Assembly (NCBI GenBank): GCA_037178625.1
Contig: CM074133.1
Location: 2,232,001 to 2,296,000, forward strand
Direction: 5' to 3'
Length of the DNA stretch: 64,000 bases
Source of the DNA: Skeletonema tropicum
Lineage: Eukaryota > Bacillariophyta > Thalassiosirophyceae > Thalassiosirales > Thalassiosiraceae
Position numbers and translations under genes: made by a program
Shown: positions 34,131-45,891 of the stretch, one piece after another
Layout: each line of letters begins with the position of its first letter
Numbering within the stretch: position 1 is the first letter of the stretch
Notes under the pieces: model-generated
Databases searched by the model: none
The model's input: the letters and a program-made list of their open reading frames with translations, nothing else
Told to the model about the DNA's origin: nothing

Positions 34131-34904
34131 ATGTTGGATGGATTTTTTGTGGAGGGGGATGAGGATGGGGCGGATGAGAGTGGGTTGGTGGATTTGGAGG
34201 TCGGGTGGGAGACGAGTGTGGAGGAGGATGAGATGGAGTTGGATCGATTGGTTAGGGGCGGTGGTAATACTTCAACGGTGTCTTCTTCTTCCAAGTTAAA
34301 GTCGATTGTATCTCGTTTGCAAGATGAGTACACGTTCAATTTTCCTTCAGTGCTGGGGAATAATGAAGAAATGAAGTTGATTGGTTCGGGGATACGTGAA
34401 AAGATGGGGATCAATGTCTATGCTGTGGGGATGTATGGCTCACCATCATTACTTGATGCCGTGTCACCGTCTGATTTACGATACAAAGCATGTCAATTTG
34501 GCTCCTCATCGTCGAATGTTGGTTCTGGAATGACATCATTTGTGTTGGAAATGATACTGCAAGCTGAGGGAAAGGTTATTGCCGAGGCAATTGCAGATAG
34601 TGTTGGGGTACGTTACGATGGATCGCGGTTGGATGTGGAACCGCTGGAAAATCTCATTAGTGATGGGATTAGTGGCAAGGGAGGTCAGGCAAAGAAGGGT
34701 ACGACGTTGAGATTTGACTGTACGAAGGAGGGAGTCAGTTTGTCGGTAGATGGGTTAGAGCAGGGTGCAGTAAAGGCTAGTGGTCTTGGTAAGGCATTTG
34801 TGGATGTGTACCTTGACAATGATGCTGTGAGCCCCAGTTTGATTGACAGTTGCATCGAGAACTCCTCAATTGCTACAAATGCAGTGACGGAGAGGTCTAA
34901 ATAA
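34131..34904 (+). CDS. Chalcone isomerase-like protein 1
   Basis: A 257-residue single-exon protein with the chalcone-isomerase fold: LIGSGIREKMGINVYAVGMYG (about residues 82-102; first part of the fold), SFVLEMILQAEGKVIAEAIAD, then KKGTTLRFDCTKEGVSLSV. In algae this fold usually binds fatty acids or acts as a non-catalytic CHI-like protein rather than making flavanones. The start ATG at 34131 lies only about 20-30 bp from the end of the truncated RT insertion, so the original 5' exon or promoter may have been displaced. Its acidic first 60 residues look unlike a targeting peptide. A paralogue follows in tandem. Confidence 0.75.
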   Translation: MLDGFFVEGDEDGADESGLVDLEVGWETSVEEDEMELDRLVRGGGNTSTVSSSSKLKSIVSRLQDEYTFNFPSVLGNNEEMKLIGSGIREKMGINVYAVGMYGSPSLLDAVSPSDLRYKACQFGSSSSNVGSGMTSFVLEMILQAEGKVIAEAIADSVGVRYDGSRLDVEPLENLISDGISGKGGQAKKGTTLRFDCTKEGVSLSVDGLEQGAVKASGLGKAFVDVYLDNDAVSPSLIDSCIENSSIATNAVTERSK

Positions 34905-35045
34905 AATAAATACAAAGTTAATCAGATTAGATATCTATGATACTAAAAGGGACCTGCTTCGGTAACGAGAGCGATGTGGAAGGAAGTGCCAGTAGACGCA
35001 CAATGCTTTCTCTTCGCATTTGGTTGAAGAGAGTGATGAAATGAA

Positions 35046-36187
35046 CTAAACCTGAGGATGCATCTGTTGCTGTTGTTTGCGACGTAGTAGACGCAGTCAG
35101 TGCAGAAGCGAATGATGAAGCTCCATCTTCCGCTGATAACAAATTGGGGAATTCTGATCAAGATGCAGATACAACTGAAGAAGCGAATGAGACTGTGGCT
35201 GTTGCAGAAGTTTCAACAGATGAGGTAGCAAATGAATCAATCTCAGATGATGTATCCTCCGATGACATGTCAAAATCAACCTCTATTGAACCAACTGCTG
35301 ATGAACCCACTCAGGTCGAGGAGGAGGAAGCAATCAATCAAGAAGTAGCTCCAGTAGCAGCTGCACGGCCTGAACCAGAAGTTACAAGCGTTTGGGATAA
35401 ACCAAATGTCGATACAAGAGATATTGCAGCAAGAATTCGTGAGCTAGAAACTGAGATTGCAGAAGAGATCATTAGAGTCAAGTCCCAGGTAGGTGCTCCT
35501 ACTGCGTCTGACTTGGAAAGTCTCGCAGGAGAGAGCTCTCCGTAAGTGGATGCTGAGTCTGTTCCACCGGTGGTAGTTGAAAAGGCTGCTGCGGTTGAGT
35601 CAAAAGCAAAGTCAATAAAAGAGAAAGCAACGGGAGTGTCATTCGATCCCAAGCTGGAAGAAGGATTGTTCTTGGTTGGTGCTGGAGTGAGGAAGAAGGC
35701 CATCATCAATGTCTATGCAGTTGCTATGTACTCATCGCCCACGGCAATTGCTTCACTGGGTTCATTGAAGAAGGGCAAGGATGCTCAATCAACACTGAGA
35801 GACTCGTCACGGACATTCAATTCATTCACTCCCAAGACGTCGTTTGTTCTCGAGATGACCTTTAAGGCGGATGGAAAAACAATTGCAGAAGCCATTGCAG
35901 ACGGAGTCAAACCGCGCCATAGCGGGTCACCTGCTGCTGTGACAGAATTGGAGAATCTCATTGTAGAAGGTGTAAAAAGCAAGGGAGGACAAGCAACAAA
36001 AGGTACGATCTTCCGCTTTGATTGCGATGCGGAAGGAGTTTCTGTCAGTGTCGATGGGAATCTGCAAGGTAAGGTAGCAAGTGAAGGCATGGGGAGTGCC
36101 CTAGTAGATGTTTTCATGGATGACAAGGCTGTGAGTCCGCAGTTGGTTGATAGTTGCATGGAAACATGGTGCGGCAGTGGGCTATAG
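35046..36187 (+). pseudogene. Chalcone isomerase-like protein 2, interrupted by an in-frame stop
   Basis: One continuous reading frame from 35046 to 36187 except for a TAA at 35543-35545. The part before it is an acidic, coiled-coil-prone linker (IAARIRELETEIAEEI) without an ATG start. The part after it is a complete CHI-like domain (LFLVGAGVRKKAIINVYAVAM ... SFVLEMTFKADGKTIAEAIAD) paralogous to the preceding gene. A GTAAGT overlaps the stop and could be a splice donor, but none of the AG dinucleotides in the next ~120 bp restores the frame. Either a nonsense mutation, a sequence error, or a fused two-domain gene in decay. Confidence 0.6.
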
Positions 36188-36250
36188 CAAAGTGAGTGTG
36201 GGGACAGAGAATGTTTATTATTATTAAGTATTTTATTATTTAATTATTCG

Positions 36251-37806
36251 TCATGTTGCAGCGGCAGCAACAGCTGAGGAGCAAAAGTTCTCGTGCTGTC
36301 GTTTAGCCCTCTCTTCACGAAATGATTTGGAACAGTAGGAGCATCGGAACGACGACGATTGCGATGCCCCCTCTTCATGACTAGAATCCACTGCCGAAGT
36401 GGTGCCGGGTACAAAGTCCTGTTCATGACGAATCCTATCTGCATCTGAGGAGAACACCAAGTCACAAATTGGGCAAGAGCTAACAACTAATGGTGGAGCC
36501 ACATCACAACTCTCTTCGCCTCCTTTGCCTTTGTACCAGTCAGGCTTGATGTTCAAGTGGACACCACTATGCTTCGCCCGTTCGTGATCGAGTAGAGCCT
36601 GCTTGTGTGGAAATACTCTCGAGGGTTCATCCTCTTTCTTTTCAGAATCACAAATTTTGCAGATGAATCTTCCTCCACATTCCTCATTAGTTGTTGTGGT
36701 TGTTGCTCATCTTCTGGTATGCATTGTTTTCCGCCCATCTTTCTCTTTTTACCCTTCTTTTTCTTCTTCTTTGATTGAGCCCATGCAATTGCTTCATCGC
36801 AATATGGATGTGAGCAAATGATATGATTCTTGAGAGACCGTTCTTCATGAAAGGACTTGGTACAATAATTACATGGATATGGATCGGCAGATATTGATGT
36901 AGAGCCGACATCATGAACATTATTTACCTCTCCCCCTTTTTCAGGAGATTTGTTGTTTATGAATGTTCTTGCTTCTGTACTCTCCCACGGCAGCATGCCA
37001 ACATTGTCATCCAACGAAGAAGAAGAAGAAGTTGTTGAGGGATAATCACAACTGCGACCAAACACCAACGTTTCACTCTCTCCATCACGAGTTGTGTCAA
37101 TAGCTCTCCGACTGGCAAAACTTTTACCACTCTGATGTCTCCTCAATTGATAATACGTCTTTTCCTTACTCAATAATGATGGAGGTGGACAAAACTTGCC
37201 ACGTCGTAACAACACCAATCCATGTCGCTCTGCTCCACTAATGCACATCCATCGTTCACATTGCCCTATTACTAATGTGAGATACAATAATCCTCCACTT
37301 GGCTTCATCCATCGTTTAGTAGCGGCATGGAAGAAGTGTAATAGGAACCGTTTGTGGAGTTGTGCATCTTCTATACCCAGATGGGGGTGATGAAAGAGGA
37401 CATGATCGAAATGTTGGAGTGATGGGTGATCTTCGTCCAGTGTAGGTTGCACTGCATTTATACCGTGAACAATATTTGTCGTCACCCGACTATTCGATGA
37501 TTGCTGATGTTCTACGTTACCAGCTCGTTTGTTGATTGACTGAATATTCGTCAAGATGAAATCAGCATCTTTGTACTTGCGTTTGACTTCTTCCGATGTG
37601 TCGACTCCCGTGCAGGTCACGTCATGATATGTCGTGTTGCTACTGATCGCTGGCTTGCTATCGTCGCCGCTTGTTGTTGGAGGAGGAACGCATGGTAGAG
37701 AAGAAGGATGATCTGACAGTGCAGCTAAGTAGCGACACATGTCGAGCGAGTAGGTGAAGTCTCCATCTCCCAGGAGAATGTAGGAGAGTTGTTTCACCAT
37801 GGTCAA
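36251..37806 (-). CDS. BMT5-like rRNA methyltransferase with C2H2 zinc fingers
   Basis: The N-terminal ~230 residues match the DUF2431/BMT5 Rossmann methyltransferases that modify 25S rRNA uridine N3 in yeast: YILLGDGDFTYSLDMCRYL, TGVDTSEEV, FDHVLFHHPHLG and GGLLYLTLVIGQC. The C-terminal part adds C2H2 zinc fingers: CNYCTKSFHEERSLKNHIIC, then CKIC...HKQALLDHERAKH, CPICDLVFSSDADRIRHE and CSYCSKSFREERAKRQHE. The frame ending at 36553 and the frame covering 36251-36556 must be joined by a one-base shift near 36680-36705 to make the second finger. No intron with usable splice sites was found there. A nucleolar role is inferred from the family. Confidence 0.75.
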
Positions 37807-38340
37807 AAAGTAGCAAGCTAGCTAGAGACGATTGACGATTGCTGGGTAAATCTGGGACGGGTGGTCCTGCGTTCCGTCGGGTGCCGCTTAGGAGGAAGGA
37901 CGGACACCGGACGTCATGTCCCCTCGGGGGATGCCTCTCTTTGGACATCGATGCAGAATCCTGAGGAACACCAGACCTTATTACTAAACAGTCGAAGCGA
38001 ACGATGCTGGGAGCTGGGACTCATTGATTCCATACTTAGTCTCTGGAATGGAATCTGAAAGATCCTTTGTGGTTGGACGTAAGTATATTCGGTAAAATGG
38101 CGGAAGTTGGACGCATCGTCAAGGTTGACTTCGTTTCGGATGTCCTCGGCTTGTACTTGTACTTTCACAAGAGGTATTGTACACGGGCCATTCTATTGAT
38201 AAACTAAATACAGACAATAATAAGTAAATACATACAATAGTGAAAGTGACTGCACTCATACATACTTAGTGTTAGCCCGTTACAATACTAACCATTTAAA
38301 CATATAGATACTTACAAGCCAACCAATCGCAAACTTAATT
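37807..38340. other. Intergenic region
   Basis: 534 bp upstream of the BMT5-like gene and downstream of the small basic ORF. It presumably holds the promoter of the former and the 3' end of the latter. No other gene or structured element was supported. Confidence 0.5.
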
Positions 38341-38541
38341 CTACTTGATCATCATCTTCCTCACACTCTTACCCAACTTCTTCATACCCATCCTCGCCCT
38401 ACCCTTAGTAGAAGTATCTTTGTTGGTCTTGATTCCAAACAAACCTCCTGATACCTTAGCCGTAGTTGGTAGAGGCGCAACAACATCATCTTCCTCATCT
38501 TCGTCTTCATCCAACGGACCCGCAGGACGCTTTGACGACAT
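38341..38541 (-). CDS. Small charged protein, unknown
   Basis: A 66-residue ORF, MSSKRPAGPLDEDEDEEDDVV then a basic C-terminal half (KGRARMGMKKLGKSVRKMM). The acidic-then-basic pattern is protein-like and its codon use is similar to neighbouring genes, but I do not recognise a family. It may be the last exon of a longer gene; however no splice acceptor was needed because a methionine opens the frame. The 69-bp repeat and element A lie 100-170 bp upstream. Confidence 0.45.
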   Translation of the reverse strand: MSSKRPAGPLDEDEDEEDDVVAPLPTTAKVSGGLFGIKTNKDTSTKGRARMGMKKLGKSVRKMMIK

Positions 38542-38640
38542 GGTTCATGTCATCTTGTGTCATGTGTATGCTCGAATTCAGAATTCTACGGGCTTGTACT
38601 ATTCCTACGTAGAAATGACTAATAGATCAAAAAGGGGTCG

Positions 38641-38709
38641 TAAACGACGGGTAGTATGACGAAAACGCCACTCGCGCGGGCAAAAACATTTGTTCTGGAA
38701 AATGTAGTA
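38641..38709 (-). repeat. 69-bp repeat, inverted copy of 9734-9802
   Basis: Exact reverse complement of 9734-9802. It ends immediately before GCTG, the target duplication of element A. Confidence 0.85.
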
Positions 38710-38713
38710 GCTG

Positions 38714-39514
38714 CGTTTCGTGTAGCACAGAACGTCTCATTCCCTTAGACGATCTGTTACATCGAATCCTTAGATTTCCGAATCCTAGGATTCGGATAAA
38801 ACTTGACGTCCGAATCCTAGGATTCGGAAATAGCTGACGTCCGAATCCTAGGATTCGGACGCTCTCCCCCTCTTCAACACGCGCACATACTATTTCACTA
38901 CAGCCACACAAAAATGCCAAGCTACATCATGGTTGCGCTGCCGCAACCACCTAACCACCAGCCTGCTGATGGAGAAAAACTCGAACAATGGACCTAATAA
39001 AGCATGAGTCGCTTCCGCCACAACGAATTCAACGTTCGTCCCCTTTGGGACACATAGAATCCCCCGGTGATACAAGCGAACCTGAAGTACTTGATGATGT
39101 TTTTCCCTGGTCCATTATTGAGAGGAAGATGAGTCATCAGTAGTGGGTGTTAAAGTTTTGGCGTTTGAACCGATGCGTCGAATAAATCCAACTGCACGTG
39201 ACTCTTCGTACCGACCTGCAATGGACACTCTTGATGTTATTCTGTACCGCTGCACGCCAAGAATTTGGGCGTAAATAGGTAAGATTCATTATTGAAAAAT
39301 TACTACAGATTCGGAAATCTAAGGATTCCCCGGCATCGAATCCTAGGATTTTCAGAATCCTAGGATTCGATGTAACAGATCACTCACTTCTCACCGATCT
39401 TTATCCTTGTTATGTATCCTTACCATGTAATTATATTATTAGTTGATGTTATCGCAGTAGTACTGATTAGTTTGTATATTACGTAATCATTAACGTAGTG
39501 TGAGAAACGAATCG
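38714..39514 (+). repeat. Left LTR of element A, split by a TIR element
   Basis: The 174-bp LTR is interrupted after the GATC at 38751-38754 and resumes at 39381. Outside the insertion it differs from the right LTR at one noticed base (CACCGATC versus CACCAATC). Confidence 0.88.
38755..39376. mobile_element. 622-bp TIR element nested in the left LTR of A
   Basis: The ends TGTTACATCGAATCCT are inverted repeats and the flanking GATC is duplicated (38751-38754, 39377-39380). The intact right LTR shows the empty site. The left arm has three copies of the 18-bp perfect palindrome CCGAATCCTAGGATTCGG, at about 38777, 38813 and 38841; the right arm has two related palindromes. No transposase is encoded. 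It looks like a MITE whose ends carry repeated binding sites. Confidence 0.85.
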
Positions 39515-40023
39515 GTTTATCAGACAGCCATTCTCACGGCTGTATCTACGATGGCAGCGTTCGAAAAGAATAGAATACGGGGAGAAAATGATGACAATAT
39601 TTATTCTATTCTCCGACGGGGAGGAACGCAGACATAATAAGTATGAGGAAATGGAACCAGTTCACTGAGGTTATATTTGACTGGGAGGAGCGATAAGAAT
39701 TTGCCGAGGAATGCGGGAGGAAAGAAGGAAAGAGATTCGATATCGATATAATGAATTGCCGAGGACGCCGGCATAATAATTGGCCCCAAGAAGGAAAGAG
39801 ATTCGATATCGATATAATGAATTGCCGAGGACGCCGGCATAATAATTGGCCCCCCAGTAAGGACACCTGGGATATCAACAACCATCGCCAAGGAATGCCG
39901 GCGATAAATAAATCGGCCCTGCTGGGGAGGAATGCCCCCGTCTGCATAAAAGGAATTGGCCCAAACTAACTATTGACGGATAGGCACCACTAGAGACATG
40001 GAGCTGGAAACAGAAATCGAACG

Positions 40024-40399
40024 TAGAAACATATTAAGAACCCAGATCACCTAGGAGAGGTGCAGAAGGTTAGAAACATATTAAGAACCCAGATCACCTA
40101 GGAGAGGTGCAGAAGGTTAGAACCCAGATCACCTAGAAGAGGTGCAGAAGGTTAGAAACATATTAAGAACCCAGATCACCTAGGAGAGGTGCAGAAGGTT
40201 AGAACCCAGATCACCTAGAAGAGGTGCAGAAGGTTAGAAACATATTAAGAACCCAGATCACCTAGGAGAGGTGCAGAAGGTTAGAACCCAGATCACCTAG
40301 AAGAGGTGCAGAAGGTTAGAAACATATTAAGAACCCAGATCACCTAGGAGAGGTGCAGAAGGTTAGAACCCAGATCACCTAGAAGAGGTGCAGAAGGTT
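40024..40399 (+). repeat. Minisatellite in element A
   Basis: About nine tandem units of a 35-bp core (CCCAGATCACCTAGGAGAGG then TGCAGAAGGTTAG), alternating with longer units that add AAACATATTAAG, so the true period is about 82 bp. The core can fold through CACCT/AGGTG. The same array, in reverse, is at 53535-53911 in element B. Confidence 0.9.
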
Positions 40400-43300
40400 A
40401 GAAAAGTTAGAAAATAGATAGGAAATAGAAACCCAGGAAAGAAATACTGCAAGGAGCCAGTATAGACCCTGCAAGGAGCCAAGGGCGACGGACGGAAATT
40501 GCTGCAAGGAGCCAGCGATAACACGAGAAATTAGGTACTGCAAGGAGCCAGCAGATAGGGAATATTAAAGAATATCGCTGCAAGGAGCCAGCAGAATCAC
40601 GGAAGGAATAGGGATACCAGAGAGTAGTAACGATGTAACAGTCAATGGCAAAGTGCCGACACATTCTTGGAGAGATAAAGGAAAAGTAAACGTAAGTGGC
40701 AAAGTGCCACCGCGTCGTCGTTGGAGATAGAAAAGAAAGAAAAATACCACCAGGAGGTGGGGCCAGTAGAGCCTATCGTCTTCGAAAAGAAAGAGAAATA
40801 CCACTAGAATAGGAAGGAATGAAATAGATCACCGAGTAAGTGAGGCGAACACCCGAAGGAGAGCATAAATAGTAGTAGTCATGGTCGCAGTGCCTGACGG
40901 AGAAAAGATGGCCGAAGTGCCGGCGTAAAGTGAGACGGCCGGAGTGCCTGTAATGTTGGTAAATGAAAAAGAATAGGGACCGTGATTGACCAGGAAGAGA
41001 GATAGAAACGTTTCGTATGAGAGACGACAAGAGAGCTGAAAAGGCCAGAGTAATAGACGAAAACTAATGTGCACCCAGAAGATAGGGTCACCGTTAACTA
41101 TGTGATATTAGTTAGATTAGAGTGGACGCACCTCTGACGAAAGCTGAGGGGAGATACTCTAGAAGGAGAGATTTCGAACACGATAATCAACGTGAAGTCT
41201 TTGATATCCAGGGAGACAGTCCGATAGAGGACAACTGCCGTATTCGAGGAGTAGAATACCGAAGAAGATTGAGCAGGACTAAGAGACAGATGAATAGCAA
41301 GAACAGCGGTTAACCAACAGATGCACATAAACTCTGAGAGATCGTAGAGATCTGACTTATCGGACCAGAACGAGAGTGCTCACGGTAATGAACATGGGCT
41401 GGTAATATAATAGGTTGCACGTCACGGATGTCAAGTACACTATCCAAAACCTCATGGAGAGATCTGACATGGAATCGGAGACAAGATACTATGAGATATA
41501 CAAGCATCCCTGCTTGATATACAAGCATCCCTGCTTGAGAATGAGATCAAACGTTAAACCACGACAAGTATGAATAAAAATCCTTTTGAGGGCATAAATG
41601 CGAGAATAGTATTCGGGACTGCTCTGCATGAGAAGCCGATTGCAAATGGAAGCCGGGAAGAGGTTGATCTCAAGACATGAATATAAGCAATGTGAAACTG
41701 AAACACAAGATGAATGCTTGAACGCTTACAGTTAGAGCAAAGCTATGACATTTAAGGTCATGGCATTTTGAGCCGACCGGCGTGATTGTTACTCTGATGA
41801 TATGTAGCGCAAGTACCTTGGCACAATTCGTGTGAACATCCCTTCATCTTAGGTCAAACCAGATCAGTGAATGGCATCCCGGGTATATTGAGTACAGGAC
41901 ATCCGCAGACAGAGCTCCGTGATGTTGCGTGGAAGATGGGGAGAGAATGGCACAGAGTGTGTCATCTAACAACTCCTCCTCCAGGAAGGGAGAGGGAGAG
42001 AAAGAGAGAAATGGACAGCACTTGCTGTAAAAATAAGGAATAGGTGGCAACTCGATCATAACAAGAATAACGGCTTGTCAACAAGTACTTGATAGGGAGT
42101 AGCTTCATGCCATGTGATGAGACAGGGACAAAGACAAATTCCATGATGTTGTACATACAATATACCTTGGGATCAGCGTACAGAAGATCGTAGCAACAGA
42201 GTTGGTTACCCTGGAACTTTATGACGGAGCAAATATTAGATGCGTGTAATGGTGCACGGGCATTCAAAGTGAATCGGAAGCGAACACAAATATTAACAAT
42301 CGACAAACATTCTTATTTTGAATCGCAGGCTTGATGTGGTTGAGATGTCAAGAAATAGGAAGACCTCATCTTGGCAAAAGATCCCTCAGTATAAGCGTAG
42401 CAAATATAGTACAAGCTATATCGCTTTGATAACAGCGGGCGCGAATACAAGCTGTAGTCTATGACAATGTGTAAGAGACAAGAAATTGGATGTAGCCAGA
42501 ACAACACGACCGCGGACGTTATTATCCATCATGATGAGCCGAGGAGGTAGTTTGAAGAACGGACCGCAGACAAGGACGTTACTATCCATCATGATGAGCA
42601 GATGATAATCTAATCCGAATTGATGGAGAAACGCCCTGCGGCAAAGGGGAAACAAAGCTGAAGAGAATAGATAGATGGAGAAACGCCCTGCGGACAAGGG
42701 ACGAACAAATGTACGAGAATAAGGGACGAACAAATGTAAGAGCCGTGACTACCAAGGCATAACGAAATACTCCATAGCATCTGACCAATGAGGAGTCCAG
42801 AGTGAAGGACGATTGAACAGCATGGTGAAAACAATGCGCACTGAACTGGAGACGGGTTGACATCCAAGACCGGGAGACACTCGATATGATCAAGAATAGG
42901 GGCAGCAATACCTCGTGTAGACCAATAATTGAATGTCAAGCAGGGGAGAATATTGATACTTGACATTCCCAAGATGGCACAGAAGAGGCAGATAAAAGAG
43001 ATGACACAGACGAGGCAGATAAACGAGACAGAGAAGAAGAGGCAGATAAAAGAGACAGAGAAGAAGAGGCAGATAAAAGAGATGGCATAGACGAGGCAGA
43101 TAAGAGAGACAGAGACCAATGTGACAAGGAACTGCCCTCATAACAGTTGCTAATGATGCTCACGCTAATCATAGTGCAAGACGTGAAGGTACATATGACA
43201 CTACTGATGAATGTGGATTAAACGCCAGATGTCAAGCTAGGAAGAACGCGATGCACGTCTTATCACCCGACATAATGGCAGAGGAAATCAACGAGGTAGT

Positions 43301-45219
43301 ACAGACCAAGATATCGGCAGAAGAGCGCAAATGAAGAAATGATATTGAAGAACGCCTTGGGCCTTGGTCGGGTCGAATGGAAGCAACATGAGAAAGATTG
43401 GATGACCCACAGAGCGGCTATATAGCATCAAGTTGACCTTGTATCGTGATAACTATGGTGTGAACACAGTGATACCTTACATGGGCATAATTGCGTTAGC
43501 AGAGCAGAGCAAAACATTTCCGACAAGCCGACTCGATAGCTTAGTGATTATTGTCAGTGAGTTTCATGAAACTAGGACGTTAAGACCACGCGTAGGACCC
43601 GCAGTTGAGGTGACTGCTGACAATACTTGAGAGCAATTGCATGACAAGCACTGCGGGAGCGCCCTAACACATTTGGAGACGATTCTAGATGCATCGACAA
43701 CAAGCCTTCTTAGTATGAGACGACAACAACAACTAGACTTTGCATCGACCTACTTGTAGTAGGACACTCAGACTAGGGATCGCAAATTCATATTATCAAA
43801 CGATACTGGAGCTGCAAATGAGTTTGAATATATCAGGCGAGACCAATCTCAAACAGCACGAGAAGGTCTGACAGAGTACGGGGTGCCATCGATAGGTTAT
43901 CGCGGACGGTTAGACGCCGATTGTGGTAGACGGAGTAAAGCCACCACAGACTTCATGAGACTGATTCGACCAATCACCAACTCGACCAACAAAAGACTCG
44001 GCATACGGGGAGAATATGAGTGATATACCTCGCTCGTGATGCTGAAACACGAGATATAGGCCAGGCTAATGCGAGTTGAACTAGAGGCGCACTGGACAAT
44101 TTGATGCACAAATGTTAATGACTGGAACGAGGCGATATGACCGACTTAAACGAGGCGATATAACCACGACAACAAGAGACCGACTTAAAGATGTAGAGAT
44201 ATGCGAGCGGTGATGAGGCAATAGCAGGAGAGCCAACACCAACATACTAAGGAAGTCACACGCCGACTCTGGGAGCACGACATCCCACATGTTACACAAG
44301 CAATACAGGCGACACATATCGGAACATAGAAGAGGTTGCGAGGAAATGATTCCTTGAACAGCCAGACGCATCATTGCCGCGAATAGAACATCCAGGCGCA
44401 TCAAGGTTTGGGCTCATAAAACAGCACAGATACAGATCCAGATCTGTCACCCACGGGACAATGCCTACCTCATCTACATAACTGCCATTAGACGTACCGG
44501 CCACGGATTTTTGTATGGGCAACGCACGCTTGAATTTAAGTGAGAACGTGGCTCGAAGCTAGAATCACTTGAGATAGTGAAGATAAAGGGAATGAAGTGA
44601 AGATTCGTCACTATGCGCAACATGATTTACAACGTACAGAACTATGCTTGCCAAAGGTGTATACAGGATGAAGAGTCACTCTCAAGACACGCGATTAGGG
44701 ACACCATCCATCGTCCATTATGAGATAATATTGGTCGACGTAGATGACATCCTACCAAGAACCAAGAACCCGAACGAGGTGATGATTAAGCTCTGAGAAA
44801 ATAACAAACGACCTCGGGCAGGAAGAAGGACATGGCAAGAGCCTCTGAGACAACACGATGAATGAGAAGTAGGAGAGAGAACTCAATCAATTAAGTATCC
44901 AGAACGATAGAACTAGACACCGGACTACAGCGGTGAAAGAGGTAAAGATACCAGCAACTCATTTCTGTACGACGATCAATTTTGACTTGGACCGTCTCTA
45001 CGATGTGGTCAAAGCATCTCGTGACACTCGGGCATACAGAACCGAGATGCATATGAGGAGTTACATTGAAAGGATGCACTCGGGCATACAGAACCGCGAT
45101 GCATATGAGGAGTTACTTTAAAAGGATGTACATTGAAAGGTATTTACGTTTACGGGGAGACCGTAGAGGCTAGTGAAGATTGATCCAGCCGGTATGTAGG
45201 GATCATTTTGACCGCACTT

Positions 45220-45564
45220 CGTCTTGGACACCTGAAAGCTGTTTACGGAATTATACGTTACCTGGATAGGTATCCAGATAGGAGACTTGCTATGTCTACA
45301 ATGCATGTCGAAGAAGCCCCAAAGCATAGCACAGATTGGAAGGATTTTTACGGGAGACGATTGAGGAAGACCCAGCGGAAATACCAGTTCCGTTGGGAGA
45401 GAAGGCGAGGATCAGAATCTTATCGTTCAATAAACAAGAAGCAGAGTACGGTTGAATTTACAAATCTTGGAGCCGACACCGAGATGGTAACGATGCGCTT
45501 CGCGAGAGGTTTGACAGTTGCACTGAAGATCAACCTAAAGATGTTCGCTGTACCAACTGACTGA
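45220..45564 (+). pseudogene. Copia-type RNase H remnant in element A
   Basis: The open frame carries HLKAVYGIIRYLDRYPD, then STDWKDFYGRR, then NKKQSTVEF and ADTEMVTM. The order and spacing resemble the Copia RNase H region (HxxAxxxxRYL, DxDW..D...R, SKKQ..V..S..EAEY), but most catalytic and SSTEAEY residues are changed. Stops interrupt the sequence before and after. It sets the element's sense strand as plus. Confidence 0.5.
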
Positions 45565-45891
45565 GCACATTCGCGGTACCAATTGACTGAACACCTGATT
45601 TCTTTTGTGACAATGACAGTATGGTGAAGGTTACGAATACTCCAACATCCGCTACAAAACTCAGTCAGACACCTTATCATCAAGGGGGAGTACACCGCAA
45701 CAGGAACTTTACAATGTCGATAATACCTCCTGGACGGAGCCAACTACTCGGACACACTCAAGAAGATATCACCTTTATACAAGAGGATTCAACTTTATAT
45801 TACCCAAATCAGTGCACGATAGTGGATGAGAAGATTTCCAATGAGACTTAGCTTTTTGAATCGCAAGCGTAAGCTTACAATTCACGGGGAG

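Noticed and set aside
35542..35670. Intron starting at GTAAGT to remove the in-frame stop of the second CHI-like gene
   Set aside because: Every AG in the next ~120 bp leaves the wrong phase and there is no pyrimidine tract.
39999..40400. Regular short repeats considered as a CRISPR array
   Set aside because: Units are contiguous with no unique spacers, lie inside a eukaryotic LTR element and recur in its second copy.
40879..41091. Possible reverse transcriptase or integrase within element A
   Set aside because: No YxDD, HHCC or DDE-type motif could be found in any frame; only the RNase H-like remnant near the 3' end is arguable.
42582..43172. Hydrophobic open frames in element A (and their mirror copies in B)
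   Set aside because: They arise from short purine/pyrimidine-biased tandem repeats read on the opposite strand to the RNase H remnant; several frames overlap, so coding is unlikely.
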